Shown: positions 16,460-25,607 of the stretch, piece by piece
Numbering within the stretch: the first letter of the stretch is position 1
Layout: each line of letters starts with the position of its first letter
Assembly (NCBI GenBank): GCA_009691785.1
Contig: SIAM01000019.1
Span: 1 to 38,150 of the forward strand
Length of the DNA: 38,150 bases
Origin: Phycisphaerales bacterium
GTDB lineage: Bacteria; Planctomycetota; Phycisphaerae; Phycisphaerales; SM1A02
Direction of reading: 5' to 3'
Notes under the pieces: model-generated
What the model was told of the DNA's origin: nothing
The model's database searches: none
What the model saw: only the letters and a program-made list of their open reading frames with translations
Program-made: the position numbers and the translations under genes

Positions 16460-17722
16460 TCACGCGCCAGCGCGCGTGCGCAAATTGTCAAGCACATTCA
16501 TAAAATTAATGTACGCGTCGTACGGACTGTCATAGGGCGAGAAATATTTGTGCACGTCGCCGTCGGACCAATACTTGGTGCACATGTAGTACAAGTGATC
16601 GCTGGTGGTCAGCTTGCGCCAATCCTCCAGAATGTATGGATCGCCCTTCAAATGCTTTTCACGCACCGCGGGCTCAAGCCTGTACAACTCCTCAACGGCG
16701 TTGTCCTGCAACGGATTACCCAACCACGCCGATAAATCGCGCTCCATGTCGGCCCACGAAATTGGCTTGGGCACATCGTATTCACCAACTGGTCGATACT
16801 TCTCCACGGCCTGCGACACGGTCAAGAATTCGTTCTGCCCAGGGTTCACATCAAAAATATATTTTGGCATGGCGTCAAGAAAATCAAAGATGCCAGTCTC
16901 GGCCCATTGATGCTCGCCAAATGTTTCATAATCCATGAACAGGTTGCACAAATTTCCGTCGCCGTTGATTTGATTCACCCAACCCGCGAACTTCTCGGCG
17001 GACAGCGGCCAATCTTTCCAATCACGATTGCTGAAACGAAACGCAATGTCGTCGCTTAAGCGATAATTTTTCAACAGCAACGGCATGGGCGGCCGGCCCT
17101 TTGGAAAACCATTTCCAGGAACCGCGTATAGATAGTTTGGATTACGGAAACCAAGCAGGCGATCAACGCCTTCGCACACCACGGCTTTGTGCCGGCCCAT
17201 CCATGCGATATGCCCGCCAACTTCATTGAAATAAATCAATTCCGTGTTGCGGAAAACTTTTGGCTTCTGCCCAAAGAGCCGCTCAATCATGGCCTCTTGA
17301 ATGGCAACCTGCTCATCAAACTCCTTGCGACTGAATAAAAAGCTGAGCGAGTGATGGCTGGTTTCCGCCAAAAATTCACACGCGCCGGTGTCGGCCAGGC
17401 GCTTGAACAAATCGATCAAGTCGGGCGCCCACTGCTCAAATTGCTGCAACGCCACGCCACTAATGGAATAGCTCACGCGAAAGCGATTCTCGTGGCGCTT
17501 GACCAAGTCGAGAATTTTTTCCGTGGTTGGACGGTAGCACTTGTTGGCCACCTTCTGCAAAATGGTTCCATTGGCCTCGGCGTCAAAGTAAAACGGATCT
17601 GTGTCAAACACGGAGTAGCGACGCAACCGAAACGGCTGATGCACTTGGAAATAAAAGACGACGCTTGCCACAGGGGTCAGAGTGTAGGTGCAATTCGCAA
17701 ACGCACACGGCGCTTGCTCCAT
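16460..17722 (-). CDS. Glycoside hydrolase family 57 (alpha-amylase/glucanotransferase-like)
   Basis: A 420-residue GH57 enzyme acting on alpha-glucans such as glycogen or maltodextrin, probably cytoplasmic since no signal peptide is seen. Conserved region 1 is FYFQVHQPFR (23-32). Further regions are FLAETSHHSLSFL (117-129), the nucleophile in RNTELIYFN (Glu161), and the acid/base in LFMDYETFGEHQ (Asp264). This set is typical of the alpha-amylase-like GH57 subgroup found in many non-thermophiles next to glycogen synthesis genes. The first 20 residues are not conserved, so a later start, for example the GTG near Val18, is possible. No ribosome-binding site and no TANNNT box is present at this start. 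It is divergent from pyrE with 49 bases between the starts. No glycogen synthase is in the window. Confidence 0.88.
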   Translation of the reverse strand: MEQAPCAFANCTYTLTPVASVVFYFQVHQPFRLRRYSVFDTDPFYFDAEANGTILQKVANKCYRPTTEKILDLVKRHENRFRVSYSISGVALQQFEQWAPDLIDLFKRLADTGACEFLAETSHHSLSFLFSRKEFDEQVAIQEAMIERLFGQKPKVFRNTELIYFNEVGGHIAWMGRHKAVVCEGVDRLLGFRNPNYLYAVPGNGFPKGRPPMPLLLKNYRLSDDIAFRFSNRDWKDWPLSAEKFAGWVNQINGDGNLCNLFMDYETFGEHQWAETGIFDFLDAMPKYIFDVNPGQNEFLTVSQAVEKYRPVGEYDVPKPISWADMERDLSAWLGNPLQDNAVEELYRLEPAVREKHLKGDPYILEDWRKLTTSDHLYYMCTKYWSDGDVHKYFSPYDSPYDAYINFMNVLDNLRTRAGA

Positions 17723-17759
17723 GGCGATTTCGGCGGCGAACTTTTCAGGGTCAAGCCAC

Positions 17760-17765
17760 TATTCT
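17760..17765 (+). promoter_or_regulatory. Putative -10 box of a leaderless pyrE mRNA
   Basis: TATTCT, exactly 6 bases before the ATG at 17772, with no Shine-Dalgarno sequence in between. Confidence 0.45.
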
Positions 17766-17771
17766 GTATTG

Positions 17772-18317
17772 ATGGATCGAACCACCCTTGCGGCCCAAAT
17801 TGCCAAAGTTGCCTTGTTGCGCGGAACCTTCACGCTGCGCAGCGGAAAAGTTAGCCACTATTACTTGGACAAATATCTGTTCAGCACGCGGCCAGAAATT
17901 TTGCGCGAACTTGGCGCGCTGTTCGCGGCGCGCGTTCCCGCCGGCACCACGCGCTTGGCAGGCGCGGAGTTGGGCGGCATTCCATTGGTGTCCGCCGCCA
18001 GCATGGCCAGCGGGTTGCCCTGCGTGTTCATTCGCAACCAGAAAAAAGAATATGGAACCGCCAAGCAACTTGAGGGCAAGTTGGAGCGCGGCGACCGCGT
18101 GATGATTGTGGAGGATGTGGCCACCACCGGCGGTCAAGCGCTTGAGGCCGCCAAGGTTTTGCGCGAAGGCGGCGCCACGGTCACGGCCATTATCAGCGTG
18201 ATTGACCGCATGGAGGGCGCGCGCGAAAATATCCGGGCCGCGGGCATTGAGTTTGACTCGCTCTTCACCGTGAAAGACTTGGGAATTATTCCAGACGCCA
18301 CGGCAGCCACGACATAA
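17772..18317 (+). CDS. pyrE: Orotate phosphoribosyltransferase
   Basis: Joins orotate to PRPP giving OMP, the fifth step of pyrimidine synthesis. The 181 residues show the FTLRSGKVSHYYLDK start (20-34) typical of short PyrE proteins, the catalytic loop region FIRNQKKEYGTAKQLEG (86-102) and the PRPP-binding VMIVEDVATTGG (110-121). ATG 17772 is supported by family alignment and by the TATTCT box 6 bases upstream; the open frame to 17688 is antisense to the GH57 gene. The stop TAA shares its last base with the ATG of the next gene (TAATG), so the two are translationally coupled. No other pyrimidine gene is present. Confidence 0.94.
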   Translation: MDRTTLAAQIAKVALLRGTFTLRSGKVSHYYLDKYLFSTRPEILRELGALFAARVPAGTTRLAGAELGGIPLVSAASMASGLPCVFIRNQKKEYGTAKQLEGKLERGDRVMIVEDVATTGGQALEAAKVLREGGATVTAIISVIDRMEGARENIRAAGIEFDSLFTVKDLGIIPDATAATT

Positions 18318-19234
18318 TGGATCAACTTTTGCAAACCAGCCAACGCCGGAAATTGAAACGCGTTGGCCTATTGGTGGGTTTGGCCCTTATCGCCGCCGCA
18401 GTGTTGACCATCGCGCGCAGTGGCTCAATAGCAAGCCAAGCGTGGCAACATCTCTCCCACGCCTCGCCAATTCTATTTGCCGCGCTGCTTGGTTGCATCG
18501 CGCTCATCACGCTATGCACCACGCTGTCTATGTTGATTCTGACCAATCGAACTCGCCCGCCGATCCGCGTTGAATTTCGCGAAATGCTGGCGCTGATTTG
18601 CGCCAGTACATTGGGAAATTTTATTCCGCTGCAACCCGGACTCATTGGCCGCATTGCGTTTCACCACCAAGTGCATGGCATCGCTGTTCCCTATAGCGTG
18701 TTGATTGCCATTCAATCCACCGCGCTCACTGGATTCGCGGCGCTATGGATTGGCGCAGGACTGGCCATCACGCACGCGACACAATTGTCATGGATTGCCG
18801 CAATCTTGTCGCCCATGCTGCTTGTTCCATTTCTGCGCAACCCCACCGCGCGCGAATTTGCCGCCGCGTTTTTTATTCGCATCTTCGAAACCTGCGTCTG
18901 GGCGCTGCGCATCCACATTTCATTTCACTTGATCGGCCAAGACATCGACGCCAGCGCCGCGTTGGCTTTGGCTTGTATTGCCAACGCCGCGAACACAATT
19001 CCATTCGTTGGCAATGGATTAGGAATCCGTGAATGGAGCGTTGGTTTCTTGGCGCCACTGATCGCCGGGGTTCCGCTGGTAGACGCGCTTGCGGCCGAAC
19101 TTGTTGGGCGCATAGCGGAAATTATATTCTTCATTCCCGCGGGACTCGCTGCGTGGCCCATGTTGCACAAGCGTCTTCGGGTGCATCGAACTTTGCAAAG
19201 TGGCGAAGTGATCGATTCGGTTTCACTTCTTTGA
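18317..19234 (+). CDS. Flippase-like multi-pass membrane protein (LPG synthase TM / UPF0104 type)
   Basis: 305 residues, almost all hydrophobic, with about eight membrane helices. Features of the lysylphosphatidylglycerol-synthase transmembrane (PF03706-like) family are present: the segment NFIPLQPGLIGRIAFHHQ and, near the end, NGLGIREWSVGFLAPL, where the family has a conserved GxxE/REW-like loop, and then ELVGRIAEIIFFIPAGLA. Relatives move or modify lipids or act in glycolipid transport. The soluble aminoacyl-transfer domain is absent, so lysyl transfer is not expected. Overlap with pyrE by one base suggests co-expression, though no functional link with pyrimidine synthesis is obvious. The gene ends inside the 3' end of the convergent 818-residue gene (12-base overlap). 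Confidence 0.75.
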   Translation: MDQLLQTSQRRKLKRVGLLVGLALIAAAVLTIARSGSIASQAWQHLSHASPILFAALLGCIALITLCTTLSMLILTNRTRPPIRVEFREMLALICASTLGNFIPLQPGLIGRIAFHHQVHGIAVPYSVLIAIQSTALTGFAALWIGAGLAITHATQLSWIAAILSPMLLVPFLRNPTAREFAAAFFIRIFETCVWALRIHISFHLIGQDIDASAALALACIANAANTIPFVGNGLGIREWSVGFLAPLIAGVPLVDALAAELVGRIAEIIFFIPAGLAAWPMLHKRLRVHRTLQSGEVIDSVSLL

Positions 19235-21679
19235 TGACGGATTGGAATTCATAGGAAGATCGACAGGATTTGACGTACCGCCTAATACCGCCGCCTCTTC
19301 ATTAGATCGATCAAACTGCGAAGCATCATGCAAGCGACTCATAATTAAACTGCGCACGCTTGCGGCGGCCGCAATAAGTTGTTCATTGGTGCCGCGCTCA
19401 ATAGTGCTCAAGAACGGATCATTTTCAGACTGAATCCAACGCAAAATTGCGCTCATTTGAACCCGTGGATCCTGAGATTCCTTCGCGGTCTTTGAAATCT
19501 CCTGGGTCATGTCCAAAGGTTCATGCGGCATAACCATAAGGGTCCATGCTTGCGCGGCCGGAGGAAGTCTCTTCCATGCCGCAGTGACCTGCGCCCAGCC
19601 CTCCTTCACTTCCGCTTCGGCGCCACTTATAGAACTTTGTTGCGCAAGATCAAATGCAAATAAAACCAAAGTCACAAGATCATCCGACTTATCGCAATGC
19701 TGAATGGTTCCCAATGCTTCCTCGCGCCATTCGGGGGTACACTGGACAGGCGAAATCCGTATGGAATTTTTTGCGGTGATTTTCCCTAAAAATCCAGCCA
19801 TGAAATTTTCAAGAGTCAGATTGAAATTTGTGACAAGTTCCAGTTGCAAATTCGACCCATTCAGTGGAAAATCCATCAATGGGAGAACCGCAGGCAAGTA
19901 AGCGACATCAATGACAAACGACATGGTCTCTTTGGGGCCGATCTGAAGGCGTCGAGCAATAGAAAATATAACGGGCGGCAAATGCGATATGCCTTGCTGT
20001 TTGCCAAAAACAATAGTTTCCAACAATAGCGCAGCCTGAGATTGAATGGGTCCGTCTGGTGTAATGGAAAGCGGAAAGGGACTTAAATTGGTTATCTCGA
20101 TCTTGCAAGGCAATGGATCGAACGGCTTTGCGGTTCTAGAAAGAAATTCGGCTTCGATTTGCACAAACGAATTTAATTTGCTGCCAAATTCAGAAAAGTT
20201 TTTAGGAAGTCGCGCGACTGCGCTTTGTATTTCAGGGGCGTTTGCGGATGGCGGCAATCTTGTTTTTATAATTTCAAATAATTGATCCGCGGCATATAAG
20301 CCAATAATGTCCCCACGATTCGATTTTATAATTGCGCAGAATTCCTGAGCGGCTTCTTTCGTATTTCCAATTTTTAGACAAGCCAAGCCATACCCAAGAC
20401 GCGCGAATGAATCATTCGCGGACAAAGGCTTCAACAGCGCAATTGCCTCCGCTACCTTGCCCGTGCGCAATGCAATCCAACCGTTAAATTTTGCTTTGGC
20501 TTCAGGCGGAAGTGGATTCAACGAGTCCGCCTCCATGATCCAATTCGCCACTTGTTCAATATCTGGCCCGACACAAAGCGTGACCCAAATTTTTTTAAAT
20601 AGCAGGCTCGCTTTATTGCGTGGCTCATCCGCCATTTTTTTTATTTCACGATTAAATACTAAAATGGTCTCGTTAAAAACCTCCGCGGCCGAAGGCAGGG
20701 AACCGCTCTTGGTAACAAAGGCATAAATCACATTCACGGACAAAGGCAAATCCACGCCCACACTGGCATTTGGCGATTCCTTGAATTTGTCTTCAATAAT
20801 TTGAATCAATTGTTTGTTCCGCGCAATAAATACTTGAGCGCTCTGCTTGTGTTTTCCCAAGCTCCACAGCGCCAACATTTGTTGCCCTAGCAACCCGTCA
20901 TATTCTTCATAGACTAAATTTGTGTTCGCCACTTGACACACAACACTAAATAACATTTCCGCTTCGGTGTAAAGACCTTCCGTTAAACACATGCTGCCCA
21001 ACTCTGCCAGATCAGCGATATCTGAGGGGTTGGCTAAAATCGCATCAACAAGGCTATTTGCAAGTGTTCCAGCCGGCGCATTGCATTCCAATTGATATGC
21101 CGCCAATTGCGAAGTTGCGATTGGAAACGCTGGATCTAATTTCACCGCTTGACGCAACTGCTTGAAAGCGGCGTCTTCGTCGCCGCGGCGACGAAGCAAA
21201 AGTGAATAGTCATATGCCAGTCGACTTGCGACAATTGGCGAAATCTTTTCCACCGACGAGTGTTGCAGTAGGCGGTCGTACGCCGTGACGCGATCTTCAG
21301 CCGTCGTGCATCGATCGATCGCGTCGGTTAAACGTGCCAACCGAAGAACTAGATCATCAGGATCCAATTTTGAAAGTCGCAGAATCAATTCATTTGCCGT
21401 TTTTTGTGAGCGAGGCAATGCGGCGCTAGTTGTGTTGGCAATCTCCAAAAAAATTCTTAAACTCTCTTTGTCATTGGGGACAAGCTCCACGGCCGCGCGG
21501 GCGGTTTCTAGTGCCCCAGCGTAATTCTCAGGAGTGGGCTCATTTGGCTCCGAAATCATTTGAATTGCGGCACGACTCCAAGCGACACAGAGTCTTTGAT
21601 TTGCCTCAATTTCAAGAGCTTTTTCAGCCCCCCCCGCAAGCATTGCGGTGAGAAGCATGGCAGGTAATGACAGCATCAT
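19223..21679 (-). CDS. Large secreted TPR-like protein of unknown function
   Basis: 818 residues. A short signal peptide (MMLSLPAMLLTAMLAGGAE) suggests export. The body is alpha-helical and repeat-like: ALETARAAVELVPND, AAFKQLRQAVKLDPAFP and AIALLKPLSANDSFARLGYG are typical TPR helix pairs, spread over about residues 55-500. The part from about 530 to 640 is less helical and may be a beta domain (ITNLSPFPLSITPDG, VIFSIARRLQIGPKE). No enzyme motif was found. The base composition looks less GC-rich than that of purM or the glycan genes. It is divergent from the 334-residue gene over 88 bases and overlaps the membrane protein gene by 12 bases. A TACACT box 6 bases before the ATG suggests a leaderless message. 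I do not recognise the protein. Confidence 0.75.
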   Translation of the reverse strand: MMLSLPAMLLTAMLAGGAEKALEIEANQRLCVAWSRAAIQMISEPNEPTPENYAGALETARAAVELVPNDKESLRIFLEIANTTSAALPRSQKTANELILRLSKLDPDDLVLRLARLTDAIDRCTTAEDRVTAYDRLLQHSSVEKISPIVASRLAYDYSLLLRRRGDEDAAFKQLRQAVKLDPAFPIATSQLAAYQLECNAPAGTLANSLVDAILANPSDIADLAELGSMCLTEGLYTEAEMLFSVVCQVANTNLVYEEYDGLLGQQMLALWSLGKHKQSAQVFIARNKQLIQIIEDKFKESPNASVGVDLPLSVNVIYAFVTKSGSLPSAAEVFNETILVFNREIKKMADEPRNKASLLFKKIWVTLCVGPDIEQVANWIMEADSLNPLPPEAKAKFNGWIALRTGKVAEAIALLKPLSANDSFARLGYGLACLKIGNTKEAAQEFCAIIKSNRGDIIGLYAADQLFEIIKTRLPPSANAPEIQSAVARLPKNFSEFGSKLNSFVQIEAEFLSRTAKPFDPLPCKIEITNLSPFPLSITPDGPIQSQAALLLETIVFGKQQGISHLPPVIFSIARRLQIGPKETMSFVIDVAYLPAVLPLMDFPLNGSNLQLELVTNFNLTLENFMAGFLGKITAKNSIRISPVQCTPEWREEALGTIQHCDKSDDLVTLVLFAFDLAQQSSISGAEAEVKEGWAQVTAAWKRLPPAAQAWTLMVMPHEPLDMTQEISKTAKESQDPRVQMSAILRWIQSENDPFLSTIERGTNEQLIAAAASVRSLIMSRLHDASQFDRSNEEAAVLGGTSNPVDLPMNSNPSSKK

Positions 21680-21685
21680 TTATAG

Positions 21686-21691
21686 AGTGTA
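21686..21691 (-). promoter_or_regulatory. Putative -10 box of a leaderless mRNA (818-residue protein)
   Basis: TACACT on the minus strand, 6 bases before the ATG at 21679, in the short divergent intergenic region. Confidence 0.4.
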
Positions 21692-21709
21692 ACCTTCAGC
21701 GCTGCAGAG

Positions 21710-21738
21710 TTGATTTATACAACGAGTAATTTTAACAT
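21710..21738 (+). promoter_or_regulatory. Possible sigma-70-like promoter for the 334-residue protein
   Basis: TTGATT (21710-21715), a 17-base spacer and TAACAT (21733-21738). Each box matches four of six consensus bases. Transcription would begin about 23 bases before ATG 21768. No Shine-Dalgarno sequence precedes that ATG. Confidence 0.3.
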
Positions 21739-21767
21739 TCTCAACTATCTCAATCTTTAGTATCAAA

Positions 21768-22772
21768 ATGAAACCTTTCCAACACGTCGGACTTTATTTC
21801 TTTCTCGTGGCAATGTCCACTGTGGGTATGGCACAAACGCCGCCTGCTTCACCAACTGCTACCGCCCCAGCCAAATCCGAGTCCAAAACACCGGCGCCTA
21901 AAAAAGAAGTGATAACAAGCACCAAGCCAGTGGATGCCGATGGCCAAAAACAAATTAAGGAATTTATTAGTAATCGAGCCGCAATTATTTTAAATAGCGA
22001 CCCCAAACGTGCTCGACAAGCCACGAGCGATGTTCTAGGGGTGGTACGACAATCAGGCGCTACCCCGATTTTTCTACGCGCTTGCCTAGACACACTAAAG
22101 CCTTTCGTAGCAAATGTTATGGCCACAAATAATAGTTTTCGCATCATAAATATGCTGGAAATTATTCGATACACAAATACGCCGGAAGCTGTTGACATTC
22201 TTATTGAACAAGTAACCCCATCGATTCAAAAAAATGTTGTCATTCGTATCGCAGCAGGACGGCTGCTGCCTAGTTGTATCCCAAGCGCAAATATGAATGC
22301 GCCCCAACTTGACCGCGCAGCGCGAAACATTCGCACGGCGGCCGATGAAGAAACGAACTGGATTGTGAACGTACATGAAATGCAATCGCTTGCGGCAATG
22401 ATCACCTTTGCCCAAGACTCCAAATTAATGCCGCAAATTGAACTGTCTCGCGAGGAATTCCTTAAAGTTCTGACTGGAATCTCTAATAAGACTCTTAATC
22501 CCTCCTCTGAGGGCGCAGATCAGGTATTCGCTTTGCAGCGCGGATTAATTATGTTGCGAGACATATTGCTCAAAACGCCAAAAGATCAAATTTTGAATAT
22601 CACATCACAAATTCGGCCGATCACGCAAAAAGTAAAACAACTCGCGGCAAGTGGCGTGATATCAGATGCGTCTTTAAAACAATCAGAGTCTGGCTCGCTC
22701 AAAGTGGCGGCAACTATTGACACGCTCATTGGCGATAAAGCTACTGCGACTCCGGCAAAGTCGCCAATATGA
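21768..22772 (+). CDS. Secreted protein of unknown function
   Basis: 334 residues. The signal peptide (about 1-22, ending VGMAQ) is followed by a Pro/Thr/Ala/Lys-rich linker (24-50) and then an alpha-helical region with repeats reminiscent of HEAT-like solenoids, for example FRIINMLEIIRYTNTPEAVD and NVVIRIAAGRLLPSCIP. This resembles the way some planctomycetal proteins assess sets of helical repeats, but no family is recognised. Base composition appears lower in GC than the genes to the left of 19 kb, like that of its divergent partner at 19223. The close divergent arrangement (88 bases) suggests shared regulation. The next gene, the OppA-like protein, starts 38 bases downstream on the same strand and may be read from the same transcript. 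Confidence 0.7.
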   Translation: MKPFQHVGLYFFLVAMSTVGMAQTPPASPTATAPAKSESKTPAPKKEVITSTKPVDADGQKQIKEFISNRAAIILNSDPKRARQATSDVLGVVRQSGATPIFLRACLDTLKPFVANVMATNNSFRIINMLEIIRYTNTPEAVDILIEQVTPSIQKNVVIRIAAGRLLPSCIPSANMNAPQLDRAARNIRTAADEETNWIVNVHEMQSLAAMITFAQDSKLMPQIELSREEFLKVLTGISNKTLNPSSEGADQVFALQRGLIMLRDILLKTPKDQILNITSQIRPITQKVKQLAASGVISDASLKQSESGSLKVAATIDTLIGDKATATPAKSPI

Positions 22773-22810
22773 GTGCAAAAAAAATTGATCAACAAGTCGG
22801 GGGCGGCTAA

Positions 22811-24601
22811 GTGCGCTCTATGGACATCATGCCCCGCGTGCGAATTCTTGCGCCATTTCTTTTTCTTGCGGCGCTCATTCTATTCAGCGTGCTGCTTGAT
22901 CGCCCACTTCCTCGCGCCGACATTGTGTACGCCAACACGTCGGAAAATTTCACGCTTGATCCGCAGCGCTTGAGCTACCAACACGACGTGCGCACTTCGC
23001 GCAATCTTTTTGAGGGACTTGTGAACGTGGAGTCGGAGCACGGCGGGATTGAGCCCGCGGTTGCCACAAGTTGGGAGTGCTCAAAAGATGGCCGCACTTG
23101 GACCTTTCACTTGCGGCCTGACGCGCGATGGACCAACGGCGCCAAGGTCACAAGCGGTGATTTTATATACGCGTGGCGACGCGCCATTTTGCCGGACTTG
23201 GCCGCCAACTACACGGGATTTTTTTTATCTATTCAAGGCGCCAAGGATTTTTTCGATTGGCGCGCGAAGGCCTTGGCCAATTTTTCCAAAGGCACGGGCG
23301 GCGCCGATGCCGCCAACGCTTTGTGGAAAGAAACTGAAACCATGTTCGCAAGCACCGTTGGATTGTCGGCGCCTGACGATCACACGCTTGTAGTTCAACT
23401 TGAACGCCCCGTCGCGTATTGGCTTGATCTATGCGCTTTTCCAGCGCTTTTTCCCGTGTATCCACCGCTTGTCGAAAAATATATCCACATCAATCCGCGC
23501 ACCGCGTCGCTGGAACAGGATCCGGGTTGGACCAAAGGCGGCGTCTTGGTGAGCAACGGTCCGTATCAGTTGGTGCAATGGCGACCCAAGCGCTCCATGC
23601 GCTTTGAAAAAAATTCCTGGTACTGGAACCGCGCGAATGTTGCAAGTCAATCCGTTGAAAGCATTCCGATTGAGGATCCAAACACCGCTGTGTTGGCGTT
23701 TGAGAATAGCGATGTTGATTGGCTGACCGACACCATTGTTGAATACCGAAGCGATATGTTCGAGCAAGTCAAAAATTCCAAGCGAAATAATTTACATGTG
23801 CTTGACGCGTTCGGCACGGATTTTTTCTCCTTCAATTGCCGGCCACGTCTTTCCGATGGCCGCGTGAATCCCTTTGCAAACGCCGCCGTGCGCCGCGCCT
23901 TCGCTTTGTCGGTTGACAAATCCAGCATCGTGAAAAATATCACGCGCCTCAACGAGACCATGGCCACCACTTTGATTCCTCCCAATTCAATTCCTGAATA
24001 TCAAACGCCCCAGGGATTGCCTTTCGATCCGGCGCGCGCGCGCAAAGAATTGGCGTCCGCAGGCTGGATTGATCGCAACGGAGACGGCATTGTTGAAAAT
24101 GAAAATGGCGAACAATTTCCAACGGTTGAAATCATGTATTCCGCCGATAGTCCGCGATACCGCGACATGTCCATCGCTCTGGGCACTATGTGGCGCGCAA
24201 CGCTTGGCGTTCAATCCGCGCCCCGCAGCCGTGATTCGCGCAGCTTCAAAGACGCGATCAATCAAGGTGATTTCATGATCGCGCGCGGTGGTTGGTATGG
24301 CGACTATGGTGATCCAACCACATGGCTGGATCTTTGCAAATCGAGCGATGGAAACAACTATAGAAAATACGCCAGCGCGGATTTTGACGCCCTGCTGGAC
24401 AAAGCCGCGCTGGAACTTGACGCCGCGAAACGCTTTCACATTTTGCAAGACGCCGAACGCATTGTCATGGAGCGCGATGTTCCGATGATTCCAATTTGCC
24501 ACTACGTCACGGTCTATATGTACGACCCCGCGCGCTTGACGGGTTTAAGCCACCATCCCCGCCTGGAGCAATATGTCGGCCGTCTTGGGATGCGTAAATA
24601 A
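22811..24601 (+). CDS. Peptide/oligopeptide ABC transporter substrate-binding protein (OppA-like, SBP_bac_5)
   Basis: 596 residues. After a membrane-spanning or uncleaved signal segment (about 10-30, no lipobox Cys) comes the family-5 binding-protein fold: DPQRLSYQHDVRTSRNLFEG, VATSWECSKDGRTWTFHLR, WTNGAKVTSGDFIYAWRRA, VSNGPYQLVQW, and in the second lobe NAAVRRAFALSVDK and the aspartate-rich EF-hand-like DRNGDGIVENENGE. It would bind oligopeptides in the periplasm or membrane-anchored and deliver them to an Opp permease. The start is uncertain among GTG 22811, ATG 22820 and ATG 22829. The permease at 24608-25561 is on the other strand and converges with 6 bases between ends. The usual OppC, OppD and OppF are not in the window. 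Confidence 0.9.
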   Translation: MRSMDIMPRVRILAPFLFLAALILFSVLLDRPLPRADIVYANTSENFTLDPQRLSYQHDVRTSRNLFEGLVNVESEHGGIEPAVATSWECSKDGRTWTFHLRPDARWTNGAKVTSGDFIYAWRRAILPDLAANYTGFFLSIQGAKDFFDWRAKALANFSKGTGGADAANALWKETETMFASTVGLSAPDDHTLVVQLERPVAYWLDLCAFPALFPVYPPLVEKYIHINPRTASLEQDPGWTKGGVLVSNGPYQLVQWRPKRSMRFEKNSWYWNRANVASQSVESIPIEDPNTAVLAFENSDVDWLTDTIVEYRSDMFEQVKNSKRNNLHVLDAFGTDFFSFNCRPRLSDGRVNPFANAAVRRAFALSVDKSSIVKNITRLNETMATTLIPPNSIPEYQTPQGLPFDPARARKELASAGWIDRNGDGIVENENGEQFPTVEIMYSADSPRYRDMSIALGTMWRATLGVQSAPRSRDSRSFKDAINQGDFMIARGGWYGDYGDPTTWLDLCKSSDGNNYRKYASADFDALLDKAALELDAAKRFHILQDAERIVMERDVPMIPICHYVTVYMYDPARLTGLSHHPRLEQYVGRLGMRK

Positions 24602-24607
24602 AATGAA

Positions 24608-25561
24608 TTAATTTTGTTGAATGCGCGGGTCGATCCATGCGTACAACATGTCCACGGCCAAATTCAACAACGCCACCAAAAGTCCGTACGCCAGCGTTAT
24701 GCCCATGACCAATGTAATGTCCTTGCCCAATACGGCGTCAACAAAATGACGGCCAAGTCCAGGTACCGCGAACACTTTTTCCACCACAAACGAACCTGTA
24801 AGCGCCACCGCTGTGGCTGGTCCAAGCCAACTTAACACCGGAAGAAACGCGTTTTTTAGAACGTGTCGTACCGCCACTTGCGGGCGCGACAAGCCTTTCG
24901 CCCGCGCGGTGCGCGCATATTCCGTTGTCATTTGCTCGATCATGCCCACACGCACAAGTCGCGCCACCGCTGCGGAAAATGGTAGTGAAAGCGCAATGGC
25001 AGGCAGCACAATATTTGACACGCGCCCCCAGCCGCCAATCGGAAACCATCCCAACTTCGCCGAGAAAATTAAAAGCAACAACGCGCCGATCACAAAACTT
25101 GGAACGCTTACGCCAATCATCGCGAACATTTGTCCTGCCACGTCGACCACTCCGCGCGGACGCAAGCCACTCAGAACTCCGGCGGTCAAACCAATCGCAA
25201 GCGCCAGCAACATGGCGGCGCTTCCAAGCGTCACGCTCACGGGAAGCGCGTCGCGTAAAATTTCATTCACCGTCCAATCGGGTTGCCGCAAACTTGGACC
25301 AAGATCAAATGGTTCCGCCGCGTTTCCCAAAACCCAACTCACGCCACTGGCTTTGCCTAGATATTCAAAATAAAAAGCTACGGGGTCATCAAGACGATAT
25401 TTCTTCTTCATGGCTTCAACCACTTCTGGTGGCGGGCGGCGTCCCTCCGGATTTTCCAGCGGGTTTCCTGGAATCAACCACACCAACGCAAAGGTGATGG
25501 TGTACATAGCCAAAAGCAGTGGAGGAATGAGCGCGAGTCTGCGAAGGAACAAGGACAACAT
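24608..25561 (-). CDS. Oligopeptide ABC transporter permease, OppB-like
   Basis: 317 residues of the binding-protein-dependent permease family. The N-terminal SLFLRRLALIPPLLL helix and the LVWLIPGNP motif mark the OppB/DppB subgroup. About six helices follow, with the EAA-loop segment ARTARAKGLSRPQVAVRHVL that contacts the ATPase. The last part (FVVEKVFAVPGLGRHFVDAV) is standard. ATG 25561 begins the typical MLSLFLRR sequence; the frame is open to a TTG at 25573. It faces the OppA-like gene, and only one permease is present, whereas Opp systems need OppB and OppC plus ATPases. Partners must be elsewhere, if they exist. Confidence 0.9.
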   Translation of the reverse strand: MLSLFLRRLALIPPLLLAMYTITFALVWLIPGNPLENPEGRRPPPEVVEAMKKKYRLDDPVAFYFEYLGKASGVSWVLGNAAEPFDLGPSLRQPDWTVNEILRDALPVSVTLGSAAMLLALAIGLTAGVLSGLRPRGVVDVAGQMFAMIGVSVPSFVIGALLLLIFSAKLGWFPIGGWGRVSNIVLPAIALSLPFSAAVARLVRVGMIEQMTTEYARTARAKGLSRPQVAVRHVLKNAFLPVLSWLGPATAVALTGSFVVEKVFAVPGLGRHFVDAVLGKDITLVMGITLAYGLLVALLNLAVDMLYAWIDPRIQQN

Positions 25562-25607
25562 GGGCAAACACAATGCTAGTCAAAGGAACACTACACTGAG
25601 AACACAT

